A stretch of 64,000 nt of DNA from contig CP019882.1 of the NCBI GenBank assembly GCA_002007745.1, positions 5,952,001 through 6,016,000 on the forward strand, in the 5' to 3' direction. Every line of letters starts with the position of its first letter. The first letter of the stretch is position 1. Positions 52,030 to 60,812 of the stretch are shown here, in pieces. Under the pieces are notes generated by a model. That model was not told the origin of the DNA. It made no database searches and saw only the letters and a program-made list of their open reading frames with translations. This DNA comes from Mycolicibacterium litorale (GTDB taxonomy: Bacteria > Actinomycetota > Actinomycetes > Mycobacteriales > Mycobacteriaceae). A program made the translations under genes and the position numbers.

Positions 52030-52872
52030 ATGTCGAAACTCCCCCAGCCTGCCGCCTGGTCACAGCCCCTGCCCGACGCACACCCCCCGTCGGATATGGC
52101 GATCTATCAGCTCCCCACCGGAACCTACGAGACCCGTGCAGCCTTCGCCGTCTGCGGCGGATCATTCAGCGACAAGCGGCAATTCGCAGCAACAGCCATC
52201 CTTGTGCAGCACCCCAAAGGCGACCTTTTGATAGATGCGGGTTTCGGCGCCGATGTGGCGGCGCACATCGCGACCCTGCCGCGGATCGCACGGGCTCCAT
52301 ACCAGGCGACCACGACGGTCAGCGAGCAATTCGATTCAGCAGGGTACGACCGTAATCGGCTACTCGGCGCGTTGGTAACGCATGCGCATTGGGACCACGT
52401 GAGCGGTCTCGACGAGCTCGATGTGCCGGTCTGGATTAATGCAGCCGAAACGCGTTACGCCGCTGAGGAATCAGATGGTGAGGTGTTTAGGATCGTATCG
52501 GCCGGCCGCAACATTCATCGCTACGACTTCGATTCGGGCCCGTATCTGGGCTATTCGTCCAGCTACGACGTGCACGGTGACGGTTCGGTGGTGGTCGCCT
52601 TCGCTGGTGGGCACACAGCCGGGTCTGTCGTCGTGTTCGTGACGGTGCCGTCTCGGAAGCGTTATGCCTTCATCGGCGATCTGACATGGCAGCTCGACGG
52701 GATCCGCAAGCGCGTTCAGCGACCCCGGTTGATGCGCAAAGTTGCCGACAGCGATCCCGAACAGACTCGACAAGGTCTTCTGCGCGCGATCGCGCTTGAC
52801 AATGTCATGCAGATCGTGCCCTCTCACGACGTGAACGCCTACGACGGCATCCCCGTCTTCGCAGCCAGTTAG
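52030..52872 (+). CDS. MBL-fold hydrolase (lactonase-like)
   Basis: 280 residues. The zinc motif ALVTHAHWDHVSGLDELD (HxHxDH) is complete near residue 118, FAGGHTAGSVVVFV gives the next His, YAFIGDLTW the bridging Asp and IVPSHDVNAYDG the last His. The N-terminal half includes LVQHPKGDLLIDAGFGADVA. This resembles AHL-lactonase-like and related MBL hydrolases of about 280 residues. No signal peptide. It is followed 58 bp later by a MarR regulator and preceded by a palindromic site, a likely inducible pair. Confidence 0.8.
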   Translation: MSKLPQPAAWSQPLPDAHPPSDMAIYQLPTGTYETRAAFAVCGGSFSDKRQFAATAILVQHPKGDLLIDAGFGADVAAHIATLPRIARAPYQATTTVSEQFDSAGYDRNRLLGALVTHAHWDHVSGLDELDVPVWINAAETRYAAEESDGEVFRIVSAGRNIHRYDFDSGPYLGYSSSYDVHGDGSVVVAFAGGHTAGSVVVFVTVPSRKRYAFIGDLTWQLDGIRKRVQRPRLMRKVADSDPEQTRQGLLRAIALDNVMQIVPSHDVNAYDGIPVFAAS

Positions 52873-52930
52873 CATTCATGGCTGCACCGCTGTCGGTCGG
52901 AGCAGCGAGCAAGGAGCACAATGTTGTCCT

Positions 52931-53437
52931 ATGCAGCGCCCGATGACACCGGCTTCCGTCTCGCCAGAGCCCGCCGAGCTCCAGCCAATGAGTCCGCGCC
53001 CGTCCGCTGACTCTGAAATCACCTGGCTCCTCCATCGGGCCGCACAGCGAATGCGCAACGCCACCGGCGAGCGTGCCGAAGAGCACGGCTTGCAACTGCG
53101 CGACTACATCGTGCTCACTGCCCTCAACCTGACGCCCAATCTGACGCAGGGAGAACTCGGCAAGGCCCTCGGGTTGGATAAGACAACGCTGATGAGTCAA
53201 CTGGACAAGCTCGAGCGGATGGGTCTGGTGATCCGTCGGCATGATCCTCGCGACCGTCGCGCGCGGATCCCTCAAATCACCGATTCGGGGGAAGACCTAC
53301 GCGAGAAGGTGTCCCAGGCCTGTCATCGCGTTGAACAGGCGGCCCTGCCGAACTTCACCGACGATGAGGTAAGGCTGTTCCGGCGCATGCTCATCGAAAT
53401 CATCGGCGACAGCGACGATCCCGGGTCGTGTCTGTAA
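52931..53437 (+). CDS. MarR family transcriptional regulator
   Basis: 168 residues from the ATG at 52931; a later Met (MSPRPSADSE) is also possible. The winged helix is clear: LQLRDYIVLTALNLTPNLTQ, GELGKALGLDKTTLMSQLDK, LERMGLVIRRHDPRDRRARI. The DxRxRR wing and the helical dimer domain with HRVEQAALPNFTDDEVRLFR are typical. It lies just after the lactonase-like gene and probably represses it through the palindrome at 51999-52013. Confidence 0.85.
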   Translation: MQRPMTPASVSPEPAELQPMSPRPSADSEITWLLHRAAQRMRNATGERAEEHGLQLRDYIVLTALNLTPNLTQGELGKALGLDKTTLMSQLDKLERMGLVIRRHDPRDRRARIPQITDSGEDLREKVSQACHRVEQAALPNFTDDEVRLFRRMLIEIIGDSDDPGSCL

Positions 53438-53760
53438 GAATCAGCAGCGTGTGACGCCATCGATCGCCAGCGCCCTCCGGCAGCCGCGGTGGGCGTGACC
53501 CGAGTAGCCATCAATCCAGTTCAGGACCTGGCCGACCAACCGCCCCGGCAGCTGGATGCCGTCGTGCACCGCGGCGTCCAGGCTCACCGCCTCCGTTGAA
53601 CAAGGAGATGGCGCAGTTCGAGCTCGCTCGGCGAGGATCGGCAATGGCCCAGCAGATCCCACACCATCCGCTCGAGGTTCACAGCTGAGGTCTGTCGGGC
53701 GATCGGCGTTCACCTTCCTGCGGAACCATCTCGCCGGACCTATACGCGACTCGCCCGGGC
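53438..53760. other. Non-coding or decayed interval
   Basis: 323 bp between two convergent genes. A minus-strand frame (53441-53713) contains DAAVHDGIQLPGRLVGQVLN, which looks somewhat protein-like, but I recognise no family and see no start region. It may be a decayed gene fragment. Confidence 0.3.
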
Positions 53761-54363
53761 CTAGACACTGCCTGCGCGCCGCGCATCGCGTTGCAGCGAT
53801 GCGCTTTCAACCACCTCGCGCTGCATAATGCTCAGCTGCTCGCCAATTTTGACGCTGCCGGGACCTTCTTCGTTGAAGGGGGTTTCGACAGTATTGATGC
53901 AGATTCCCAGTGGTGTGGGCCAACCGCGGAGCGCGTGCACGATCGTCCTCAGCTGGTTGACCGCCGTGACGACACCCTGCCAACCCGCGCCGGTAGCGAT
54001 ACACCCGACCGGTAGCCCCTGAAAATACGGGCGGGCATCCTCACGAAGGTCTTCGGCGTAGTCGACGGCGTTCTTGACCAGCCCGGAGACACCGCCGTGG
54101 TATCCGGGCGAGGCCAGGACAACACCGTCAGCCTTGCGCAGTTCAGAGACCAGACGCAGCGCCCCCGGGCTCCGCTCGGCGCTGCGAGGGTCATACATCT
54201 CGAGTTCGCTCAGTTCGGCACCGCCGAAACACTGTGTTGTTGCGCCCGCCGCTTCGGCAAGGTTCAGCACCGCCCGCAACGCACGTTCGGTTGACGAGCC
54301 TAGCCGCAGGGTGCCACCGATTCCTACAATATGTACTGGTTGATCGATCACTGTCCCCACCAT
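53761..54363 (-). CDS. NAD(P)H-dependent FMN reductase
   Basis: 200 residues of the flavodoxin-like FMN_red family: GIGGTLRLGSSTERALRAVL is the phosphate-binding loop for FMN, ADGVVLASPGYHGGVSGLVK holds the SPxYxG motif, and VGCIATGAGWQGVVTAVNQL follows. Such enzymes supply reduced flavin to two-component monooxygenases. The luciferase-like monooxygenase at 58554 is the obvious client within 5 kb, though on the other strand. It is probably in one operon with the TAXI-like, amidohydrolase and BBE oxidase genes upstream. Confidence 0.85.
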   Translation of the reverse strand: MVGTVIDQPVHIVGIGGTLRLGSSTERALRAVLNLAEAAGATTQCFGGAELSELEMYDPRSAERSPGALRLVSELRKADGVVLASPGYHGGVSGLVKNAVDYAEDLREDARPYFQGLPVGCIATGAGWQGVVTAVNQLRTIVHALRGWPTPLGICINTVETPFNEEGPGSVKIGEQLSIMQREVVESASLQRDARRAGSV

Positions 54364-54414
54364 TGGCTCGATTGTCAGGCTTTGACCTTCTCCGGCGTAT
54401 CGGCTGCAGCCGAC

Positions 54415-55419
54415 TTACCCTGGTAGATAACCCATTTCATTCCAAAACTGCCGTGCAGCGGGATGGAACGGAACGCCCATGTGTGGAGTGTCTGCCGCCT
54501 CAACCACCATCTTTTCCAGGGGCAGTTCCTGCTGGTTAACCGGGCCGATGTTCCACGGGATGCCGTCCTTCCTGACTTCCATGGCCTGGCAGAACTTCCG
54601 CACCAGCAAGTCTGGAGCGTCAGCGCGCGCATAGATGGGCCAGCCGCTGAAGTCGATGGTGGATACGTCAGCCGGGAGTTGGCCATACCGCGCCTTCTCG
54701 ATGACGGCCCGCTTGAACCCGATCGACTCCAGCTGCGCGAGACGTTCGGGGGCGATGTCGAGGAAGCGCAGGCCGGCGCCGACAGCAGCATTCGCCCAGA
54801 TGAAAACGCCCTCCTCGAAGATCGCGTCATAGTGACCCTCAGAAGCAAGCTGGATGCGAGAAGGGTTTTTAGGGAACCCTATTGGAGGCATCTGCTGGTC
54901 ATACGACACACTGCCGCCCCAGTTCAGAATGTCTGAATAGCTGAAGCCGTGGACCTTCAACACCTGCTCTACCAGTTCGGTGGTGCAGAAATCCAATGAC
55001 CCGCGGACCGACAGCTTCAACGGGTAGCGCTTTTCGCGGATGTCATCGAGCGATGTCAGACCTGACGCCTCGCTTACGGCAAATCCGAGTTGGTCGTCAT
55101 GCGGCATAACCGCGATGAGCGCGACTTCCATCGGGTGGCTGAACAGGCCCTCTCCCCGGTGCGCCATACCTAGAATCGCGGACGGATTCATGATGGAGAT
55201 GTCTAACTCGCGCTCGAAGACCTTGCGGATAGAGTCCGGGTGATTCGCCCCGAAGAACCGGTACGATCCGAGTTCATCACCGGCACTTTGCATTTGAATC
55301 GTAGTCTCACGATAGGGCCACTCGTCGTCGATGGTGAGGTAGCTTGCCACGCCAAGCATCAGCAGGGCGCGGATATTGACTGGGTCGACGGGGCCGAAGC
55401 CCGGTACGACAGAGGGCAT
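54415..55419 (-). CDS. TAXI-type solute-binding-like protein without signal peptide
   Basis: 334 residues from the ATG at 55419, preceded by AGAGGGGG; a TAA lies in frame shortly upstream, so no longer start exists. The C-terminal MGVPFHPAARQFWNEMGYLP and ARADAPDLLVRKFCQAMEVR match TAXI/NMT1-type periplasmic binding proteins. Yet there is no signal peptide or lipobox, and no TRAP or ABC permease is nearby. Cytoplasmic proteins of the same type-2 binding fold include 4,5-dihydroxyphthalate decarboxylase, so an enzymatic role on an aromatic acid is plausible. Position beside a resorcylate-decarboxylase-like gene supports this, but it is inference. Confidence 0.7.
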   Translation of the reverse strand: MPSVVPGFGPVDPVNIRALLMLGVASYLTIDDEWPYRETTIQMQSAGDELGSYRFFGANHPDSIRKVFERELDISIMNPSAILGMAHRGEGLFSHPMEVALIAVMPHDDQLGFAVSEASGLTSLDDIREKRYPLKLSVRGSLDFCTTELVEQVLKVHGFSYSDILNWGGSVSYDQQMPPIGFPKNPSRIQLASEGHYDAIFEEGVFIWANAAVGAGLRFLDIAPERLAQLESIGFKRAVIEKARYGQLPADVSTIDFSGWPIYARADAPDLLVRKFCQAMEVRKDGIPWNIGPVNQQELPLEKMVVEAADTPHMGVPFHPAARQFWNEMGYLPG

Positions 55420-55558
55420 GCCCCCTCTTTGATCGGCGCCGGCGCGTACGATGCTTTCACTGCGTTATCCATGTTCTCGCTTCTTTCCTGGTTGCCCAGA
55501 GCATCTAGCTGCCCGGAGCTTCATCAGTTATGGGGCATGCGTTGACGGTGTACTCAGC

Positions 55559-56565
55559 TCACCGTTGGGCGGGAAGAGACGGGATGCGCAAGAGACGTTC
55601 ACAGTTCTCATACGCGATCTTGCGCTGGTCGACGTCCGAAAGCCCCATCCCGTCAAAGAATCCGGTCGTTCCTGTCATTGGCAAGATCGGGTAGTCCGTG
55701 GAGAACAGAATGCGTTCGACGGGCATGAACTCGAGGCAGTAGCGCAACTGTGCCTGGCTGAACATTCCGCTGGGGTGATGTACACGTTCTGCTGGAAATA
55801 GTCGATGAACGGACGGTCCAACTTTGTCACCCGTTGCGGTAGTTCGTGGTTGATGCGCTCCAAGAAGAAGGGCACCATTTCTCCCCAATGTCCCAAGATG
55901 AACTGCAGACGTGGGTACCGATCGAGGACACCGGACAGCACCAAATGGATGAAGTGCACCGCAGTTTCCTGATGCCATCCCCACGCGCTTGTTTGGAATC
56001 TCGTGCTCACTACTGGCGAGAGCCCACACGCATAATTGGATGAGGTGACCGCTTGCGGCGGAATCGCGGGATGCAGATAGATCGGTACATCGAGGCCGGC
56101 CGCGACGTTGAGTACCGGATCGAAGCGGGGTTCGTCCAGGAAGTCCCCTTCGGTCCGTCCTGTGATCAGCGTGCCCACAAACCCCAGTTCAGTCACGCAC
56201 CGCTCGAGTTCCGCCGCTGCCGCCTCGGGAACAGCAGTAGGCAACGCAGCGAACGCCGCGAAGCGATCAGGATGCTTGCGTGTGGCGTCCGCAGCCTTGT
56301 CGTTGACCGAAAGCGCCACATCGACGGCGCACTCCTTCGGTAAGAGCTGAGCATTCGGGCATGACAGGACTTGCATCGCAATCCCGCTGGCGTCCATGTC
56401 GGCCAGGCGACGCTCCCCCAGCCCCTGCGCTACCTCGGGAAGCGGGAAATCGCCGGTTTCGATATATGCCGCGGCGAAATGCGGACTCAATTCTTGGAGT
56501 GCCGGCGCAGTGGCTGCAGCGATTTGCGGATCGAGGAAGTGTTCCTCGACGGCGATAATTCTCAT
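55559..56565 (-). pseudogene. Amidohydrolase/decarboxylase of the resorcylate decarboxylase type, -1 frameshift
   Basis: From the ATG at 56565 it reads MRIIAVEEHFLDPQIAAATA: the EEHF opening is that of gamma-resorcylate and 2,3-dihydroxybenzoate decarboxylases (amidohydrolase 2/ACMSD family). PIYLHPAIPP and FILGHWGEMVPFFLERI carry the expected His residues. The frame is lost at the G run 55772-55775 of the plus strand. With one extra base it continues NVYITPSGMFSQAQLRYCLE and RILFSTDYPILPM (metal Asp) to the stop at 55559. The rebuilt length of about 335 residues is normal. The likely activity is non-oxidative decarboxylation of a hydroxybenzoate or a related hydrolysis. Confidence 0.75.
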
Positions 56566-56595
56566 CTGGTCAACCCCTACAAAGCTTTTCGGGGA

Positions 56596-58092
56596 TCAGA
56601 GGCGGTCGCGGTCGGCAGCCCGCAAGACGTTCTTGTTGTAGGAGAGGACGTTGTCCGGATCCCATGTGCGCTTGAGTTCGACGATCCGCTGCCACTTCTC
56701 GGGTGATCCGTACACACCAGGCAGCCACTCCGCGCCCCGGTCCGCCGTCAGATTGATGTATCCGTTCCCCGTCAGATACGGGGCCATGGCGTCGACGCTG
56801 TCGTCCACCCAATTCATGAACTCGTCGTCGGCACCGTCGTTGTCCCACATGGCGACCGTCTCGCAGAGCCAGGCGGCACCCCGTCGCGAGAACGCGCACG
56901 AATCTTCGTCACCGTCGAGCAGTGCACCACCCAACATGGGAAATCCGATCAAGCAGCCAGTTGCCGGACTCGTGGGTGGCGGTGCGGCGGCAACCAGGTT
57001 CAGGGCGAGCTCGGCAAGCTCGCCACTGGTCGCTGCCGCATATCCACCACCGCTGTGATAGCGCCTACCGCTGGGCTGGAAGAGATCCCCCAGAGAGTTG
57101 GCCTCACACCACGTCGACGGGCGCACCATGTCCGCCATCGGCGTCGCCAGCGCGTTGACTTCAGTCATCGCGGCCTCGTAATCCTCGACTGGGCCGACGT
57201 ACACCACGATGGCCAGCATCAACGGCGTCCCGACGAGTTCCTCCGGTAGGCCCGGTAGCGGCGGAGCTTGGGTGAACACGGTGGCGATCGACAGATCGCG
57301 GGGCGACTTCGCCATGGCAGCGTCAATCCCAGAGCACAGTGCAATAGCCTCCCCCGGCGAATAGACGAGGACACCGCTGACGACTTGGGGACCGACTTTG
57401 TACGCCTGGAAGGTGAACGAGGTGGCGATCGCCAGGTTGTGGCCGGCCCCCCGTATTCCCCAGAATAGATCCGGATGCGAGTCGGCTGAGACGGTCAGCT
57501 GTTCACCCTCGACGGTGACAACCTCGATCGACAACATGCTGTCGACAGTGGCCCCAAACCGGCGGGAAAGATGGCCTATACCTCCCCCAAGGGCCAGCCC
57601 GGCCACCCCTGTCTCGCTGACCACACCCGCCGGGACGGCGTACCCGAACTCTTGTGTCGCCGAGTCCATCTCGCCTAGGAGAATCCCCGCCTCAAGGGTT
57701 GCGCGTCCTGTCTCCGGGTCGACGTGAATGTTTTTCATTCTCGAGAAGTCGATGACAAGAGCATCGTGCGGCATGGCATGCCCGTCGACACCGTGGCCAC
57801 CGCTGCGGATCGCAATCGAAATACTCTGCTGGCGGGCATATTTGACTGCATCGACCACGTCCAGCACATCGATTGGTTGGACGATGAGCGCCGGACTGTC
57901 GTCGCCTCGCCGCATGTTCCACAATTGGCGGGCCTGCGAATAGCCATCGTCTCCGGGGCGCAACACCGCCCCCTTGAAGGCGGGCGGAAAGTCCTCGAAC
58001 TTGAGCGTGGTCACATCGCTGGTCAACGCGGCTCCTTCTTCCTGATGCATGTATGTGGTCCGCGCGAGCGGACCACCGGAGCTGGACATCAC
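56596..58092 (-). CDS. BBE-type FAD-linked oxidase
   Basis: 498 residues. FAD-binding PCMH domain: IVQPIDVLDVVDAVKYARQQ, IAIRSGGHGVDGHAMPHDAL (the His in GGHG usually carries the covalent FAD), VPAGVVSETGVAGLALGGGI. The second attachment Cys of bicovalent enzymes is not visible (SETGVAGLAL), so the flavin is probably linked once. The C-terminal berberine-bridge-like segment DPDNVLSYNKNVLRA is conserved. The family oxidises alcohols, sugars or phenolic/polyketide substrates with O2. It precedes the amidohydrolase by 30 bp and probably belongs to the same operon. Confidence 0.85.
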   Translation of the reverse strand: MMSSSGGPLARTTYMHQEEGAALTSDVTTLKFEDFPPAFKGAVLRPGDDGYSQARQLWNMRRGDDSPALIVQPIDVLDVVDAVKYARQQSISIAIRSGGHGVDGHAMPHDALVIDFSRMKNIHVDPETGRATLEAGILLGEMDSATQEFGYAVPAGVVSETGVAGLALGGGIGHLSRRFGATVDSMLSIEVVTVEGEQLTVSADSHPDLFWGIRGAGHNLAIATSFTFQAYKVGPQVVSGVLVYSPGEAIALCSGIDAAMAKSPRDLSIATVFTQAPPLPGLPEELVGTPLMLAIVVYVGPVEDYEAAMTEVNALATPMADMVRPSTWCEANSLGDLFQPSGRRYHSGGGYAAATSGELAELALNLVAAAPPPTSPATGCLIGFPMLGGALLDGDEDSCAFSRRGAAWLCETVAMWDNDGADDEFMNWVDDSVDAMAPYLTGNGYINLTADRGAEWLPGVYGSPEKWQRIVELKRTWDPDNVLSYNKNVLRAADRDRL

Positions 58093-58553
58093 CGGGTCCG
58101 GCTCGCTTCCAGTCCGCCAACCACAGGCAATTCGATATATAGGAACGTGGTACTGCTAACTGGAACTCGGGCCAGAGTATCCGGCTAAGGAATACTCGTC
58201 AAGACCGCTTCGGCCCCACATCGATGCAGGTCGCGGCCGATACGGCACGACGGGCACGGCCGAGTCGGTCCGGGTAGTCCACGGCAAGATGCCGGGCCCT
58301 GTGCACGGACCTCCGAGGCGGCGTACGACGAGCAGCGTCCATTCGGAAACTACCGCGATAAAGCGATCAGGATCAGGATTTTCCCCGAAAATGTCCCCTA
58401 GTTTCGCGTATTTTTCGCGGTGGTACCACTAGACAGTCCACACTTCGATGGTCTAAAACTGAGTGTGCTCATTTTTTTCCCCTGATGCCGAGGAATCGCA
58501 CGGGATGTCGCCGTCTGGCGGCGGTACCTGGTGCGGCGAAAGGAAGATGCCGG
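58093..58553. promoter_or_regulatory. Divergent promoter region with GTGGTAC sites
   Basis: 461 bp between the BBE oxidase and the luciferase-like gene. The perfect palindrome GTGGTACCAC is at 58420-58429, 124 bp before the luciferase-like start. A related GTGGTACTGC is at 58147-58156, 55 bp before the oxidase start. They may be sites for a shared regulator such as the TetR at 59794. No gene is seen. Confidence 0.35.
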
Positions 58554-59681
58554 ATGGATCTCGGGTTTTTCACTCAGCCCCACCACGCTCCGGGACGCGC
58601 GATGACCGAGACATTGCACGAGGACCGGATGATCTTTTCCCTCGCCGACCGCCTCGGCTATGCCGAGGCATTCATCGGCGAGCACATGACCGCTGCGCGC
58701 GAAAATGTCCCCAACGCTTTACTTTTCGCGGCGTCGTTGGCCGGCACGACGACCAACATGACGATTGGCACAGCGATGCACAATCTTGCGTTCAGTCATC
58801 CGCTGGTCATCGCTTCGAACGCCGCGTGGGTAGATCACCTTCTGAAGGGACGCTTCATCTTCGGTGTTGGTGCCGGCATCACCGCCACGGACGCAGAGGC
58901 CCTCGAGGTGCTGAACCACGACCGTCGGGCAATGTTCGACGAAGCGATCTCTCACGTGCTGGCGCTGTGGGCCGGTGATCCGCCGTACAACCTGTCCGGC
59001 GAGTATTGGAACATCTCGACAGAAAAGACGAGCTGGTCCGAGATGGGCCTCGGCGCAGTACCAAAGCCCTTCCAGCAGCCTCACCCCCCGATTCTCTTCG
59101 GGTCGGGTGATGCAACGTCGAGGAGTCTGGCCAAGTTCGGCCAGCGAGGATGGTCGCTGATGTCCTCAGATACCTTGCCAGCCAGCCGCCTGGCCGAGCA
59201 GTGGGCGAACTACGCTGAAGGAGGAGCCGCCGCGGGATCGGCCCCCAACTACGATGATTGGCGAGTGGTCCGCGCGATCTTCGTCGCCGACGACGAGCGC
59301 AGCGCCGTCGAGTACGCGAAGACACATCCGCGAAGCCCCTACCGGGGGCATTTTGCCGAGTTCCATGAGAAGTTTCAGCGCGCGGGCGCGCTGAGCATGT
59401 TCAAGGCCGATCCCGCGATCCCCGACGACGACGTCACGCTCGACTACGCCCTGGAGAACTGCATCATCGCCGGGACTGTCGATCAGGTCGCCGAGCAGAT
59501 ACTGGCCCTTCGTGAGATCGCAGGGCCGTTCGGCACCCTGGTGTACGCAGGGAAAGACTGGACCGACGCAGAACTGAGCCGTAGATCGATGATCCTCATG
59601 GCTGAGGAAGTCATGCCGGCCGTCAACGCCGCCCTGGGCGAGCGCGGTCGTGTGGGTGTCGCAGCGTCAGCGGCGAGCTAG
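58554..59681 (+). CDS. Luciferase-like flavin monooxygenase
   Basis: 375 residues from the ATG at 58554, after AAGGAAG. TIM-barrel luciferase-like signatures: MDLGFFTQPHHAPGRAMTET, LADRLGYAEAFIGEHMTAAR, GTAMHNLAFSHPLVIASNAA and LKGRFIFGVGAGITATDAEA. The enzyme needs reduced FMN (or F420) supplied by a partner; the FMN reductase at 53761 is a candidate. In group C flavoproteins this type performs Baeyer-Villiger, desulfonation or hydroxylation steps. The C-terminal IAGTVDQVAEQILALREIAG is typical. It is followed by a TetR gene in the same direction. Confidence 0.85.
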   Translation: MDLGFFTQPHHAPGRAMTETLHEDRMIFSLADRLGYAEAFIGEHMTAARENVPNALLFAASLAGTTTNMTIGTAMHNLAFSHPLVIASNAAWVDHLLKGRFIFGVGAGITATDAEALEVLNHDRRAMFDEAISHVLALWAGDPPYNLSGEYWNISTEKTSWSEMGLGAVPKPFQQPHPPILFGSGDATSRSLAKFGQRGWSLMSSDTLPASRLAEQWANYAEGGAAAGSAPNYDDWRVVRAIFVADDERSAVEYAKTHPRSPYRGHFAEFHEKFQRAGALSMFKADPAIPDDDVTLDYALENCIIAGTVDQVAEQILALREIAGPFGTLVYAGKDWTDAELSRRSMILMAEEVMPAVNAALGERGRVGVAASAAS

Positions 59682-59701
59682 ACGACGACAGCGACGCCAC
59701 G

Positions 59702-59737
59702 CATACTCAATGCCCGATGACAATCACCTGGAGTATG
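59702..59737. promoter_or_regulatory. Inverted repeat before the TetR gene
   Basis: CATACTC at 59702-59708 and GAGTATG at 59731-59737 are perfect inverted copies 22 bp apart, ending 56 bp before the TetR start. They may be half-sites of its own operator; the evidence is position only. Confidence 0.3.
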
Positions 59738-59793
59738 AGGACACAGACCTAGCGATGACACCCAATCGCCTGTCGCGCCGAGCGCAGCACTAG

Positions 59794-60450
59794 ATGGACC
59801 CGGCGAGACAAGCCGAGACCGAGGCTGCAGCTGGCTACGGGCGGCGCGATGCCAACAAGCGCGAGAAGTTGCGCCGAATCCGGCAAGCCGCCAGAGATGT
59901 GTTTCTGGAGAAAGGGTATGAGGGCGCCACGCTTCGGGAGATCGCAGTGGCGGCGGATGTCGCCTTCGGCACACTGTTTTTATACGCCAAGAACAAGCAG
60001 GATCTGCTGCTCCTACTGTTCGACGAGGAGCTACCCGCGGTCACCGAGCGCGCGTACAAACGAGCCACCGCGATCGAGGGTCTACTCATCGATCAGCTGA
60101 TGGCGTTTTTTGCCGAGATCTATACGTTCTTCGCCCAAACGCCGGCCTTGTCACGCGACATGATGCGTGAGTTCACCTTCGCGGGCGGCGGCATCGTCGC
60201 TCCCCGTTTGTGGGAGGAGGTCCTGGTGACCGAGGAGTATCTCGCCAAACTTGTCGCACGCGCGCAGGAACGCGGCCACGTCACCTCCGGCGTCGCCCCA
60301 GGACTTGCGGCTCACGTCTTGTTCGCGCTCCAGCGCATCGAGATCCGCCGCTGCCTGGATACCCAGGAACCCGATATCGCGGCAAGTTTGACTCGGCTGC
60401 GCCAGCAGTTCGAACTTGTCTACGCAGGCCTCGCCGCCCCTAACCGCTAA
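59794..60450 (+). CDS. TetR family transcriptional regulator
   Basis: 218 residues. HTH: RRIRQAARDVFLEKGYEGAT, LREIAVAADVAFGTLFLYAK, with the GTLFxYxxxKxxL pattern. The C-terminal domain is helical and includes FFAQTPALSRDMMREFTFAG, seen in TetR_C regulators of flavin and aromatic genes. It follows the luciferase-like gene by 112 bp and probably controls the aromatic cluster around it. Confidence 0.85.
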   Translation: MDPARQAETEAAAGYGRRDANKREKLRRIRQAARDVFLEKGYEGATLREIAVAADVAFGTLFLYAKNKQDLLLLLFDEELPAVTERAYKRATAIEGLLIDQLMAFFAEIYTFFAQTPALSRDMMREFTFAGGGIVAPRLWEEVLVTEEYLAKLVARAQERGHVTSGVAPGLAAHVLFALQRIEIRRCLDTQEPDIAASLTRLRQQFELVYAGLAAPNR

Positions 60451-60812
60451 AGCTATCGGGAGCTCACGGCCGCATTCGTGCGGCTTGTTCGCGTTCCCAA
60501 CCTGACACCAGAACGGCGGTGGTACCCGCTCGACGGCCGTGGTGCGTTTCAGTTTTTCAACGGATGGCTCTGCTCGACCGCTGCGCCCGGCTGTCGCTGC
60601 ACGTGCCGCTCAGTGTCGGCGCAGCGATCAGTCCACTGTCGGCGACCAAGACCAGTGGCAGGTCAGGATCGTCGAGGCTCCAGTCATAACTTTCCGGCAA
60701 CCAGTTCGGCGATCGCCCGAGTGACTGCGCCGGTACGGATCCGAAGAGACGATTAGCAGCTGCTCGCCCTGCAGCCGGCGCCTTATCGCGGGCGGCGGCG
60801 ATGACGGCCCTA
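60451..60812. other. Non-coding interval
   Basis: 362 bp between the convergent TetR and RibBA-like genes. One minus-strand frame reads LPLVLVADSGLIAAPTL, but it extends from a shadow of the RibBA-like gene and has no start of its own. I see nothing I can support. Confidence 0.35.

Noticed and set aside
53441..53713. 90-codon minus-strand frame
   Set aside because: No family, no ribosome site, and unusual composition; kept only as a possible decayed fragment.
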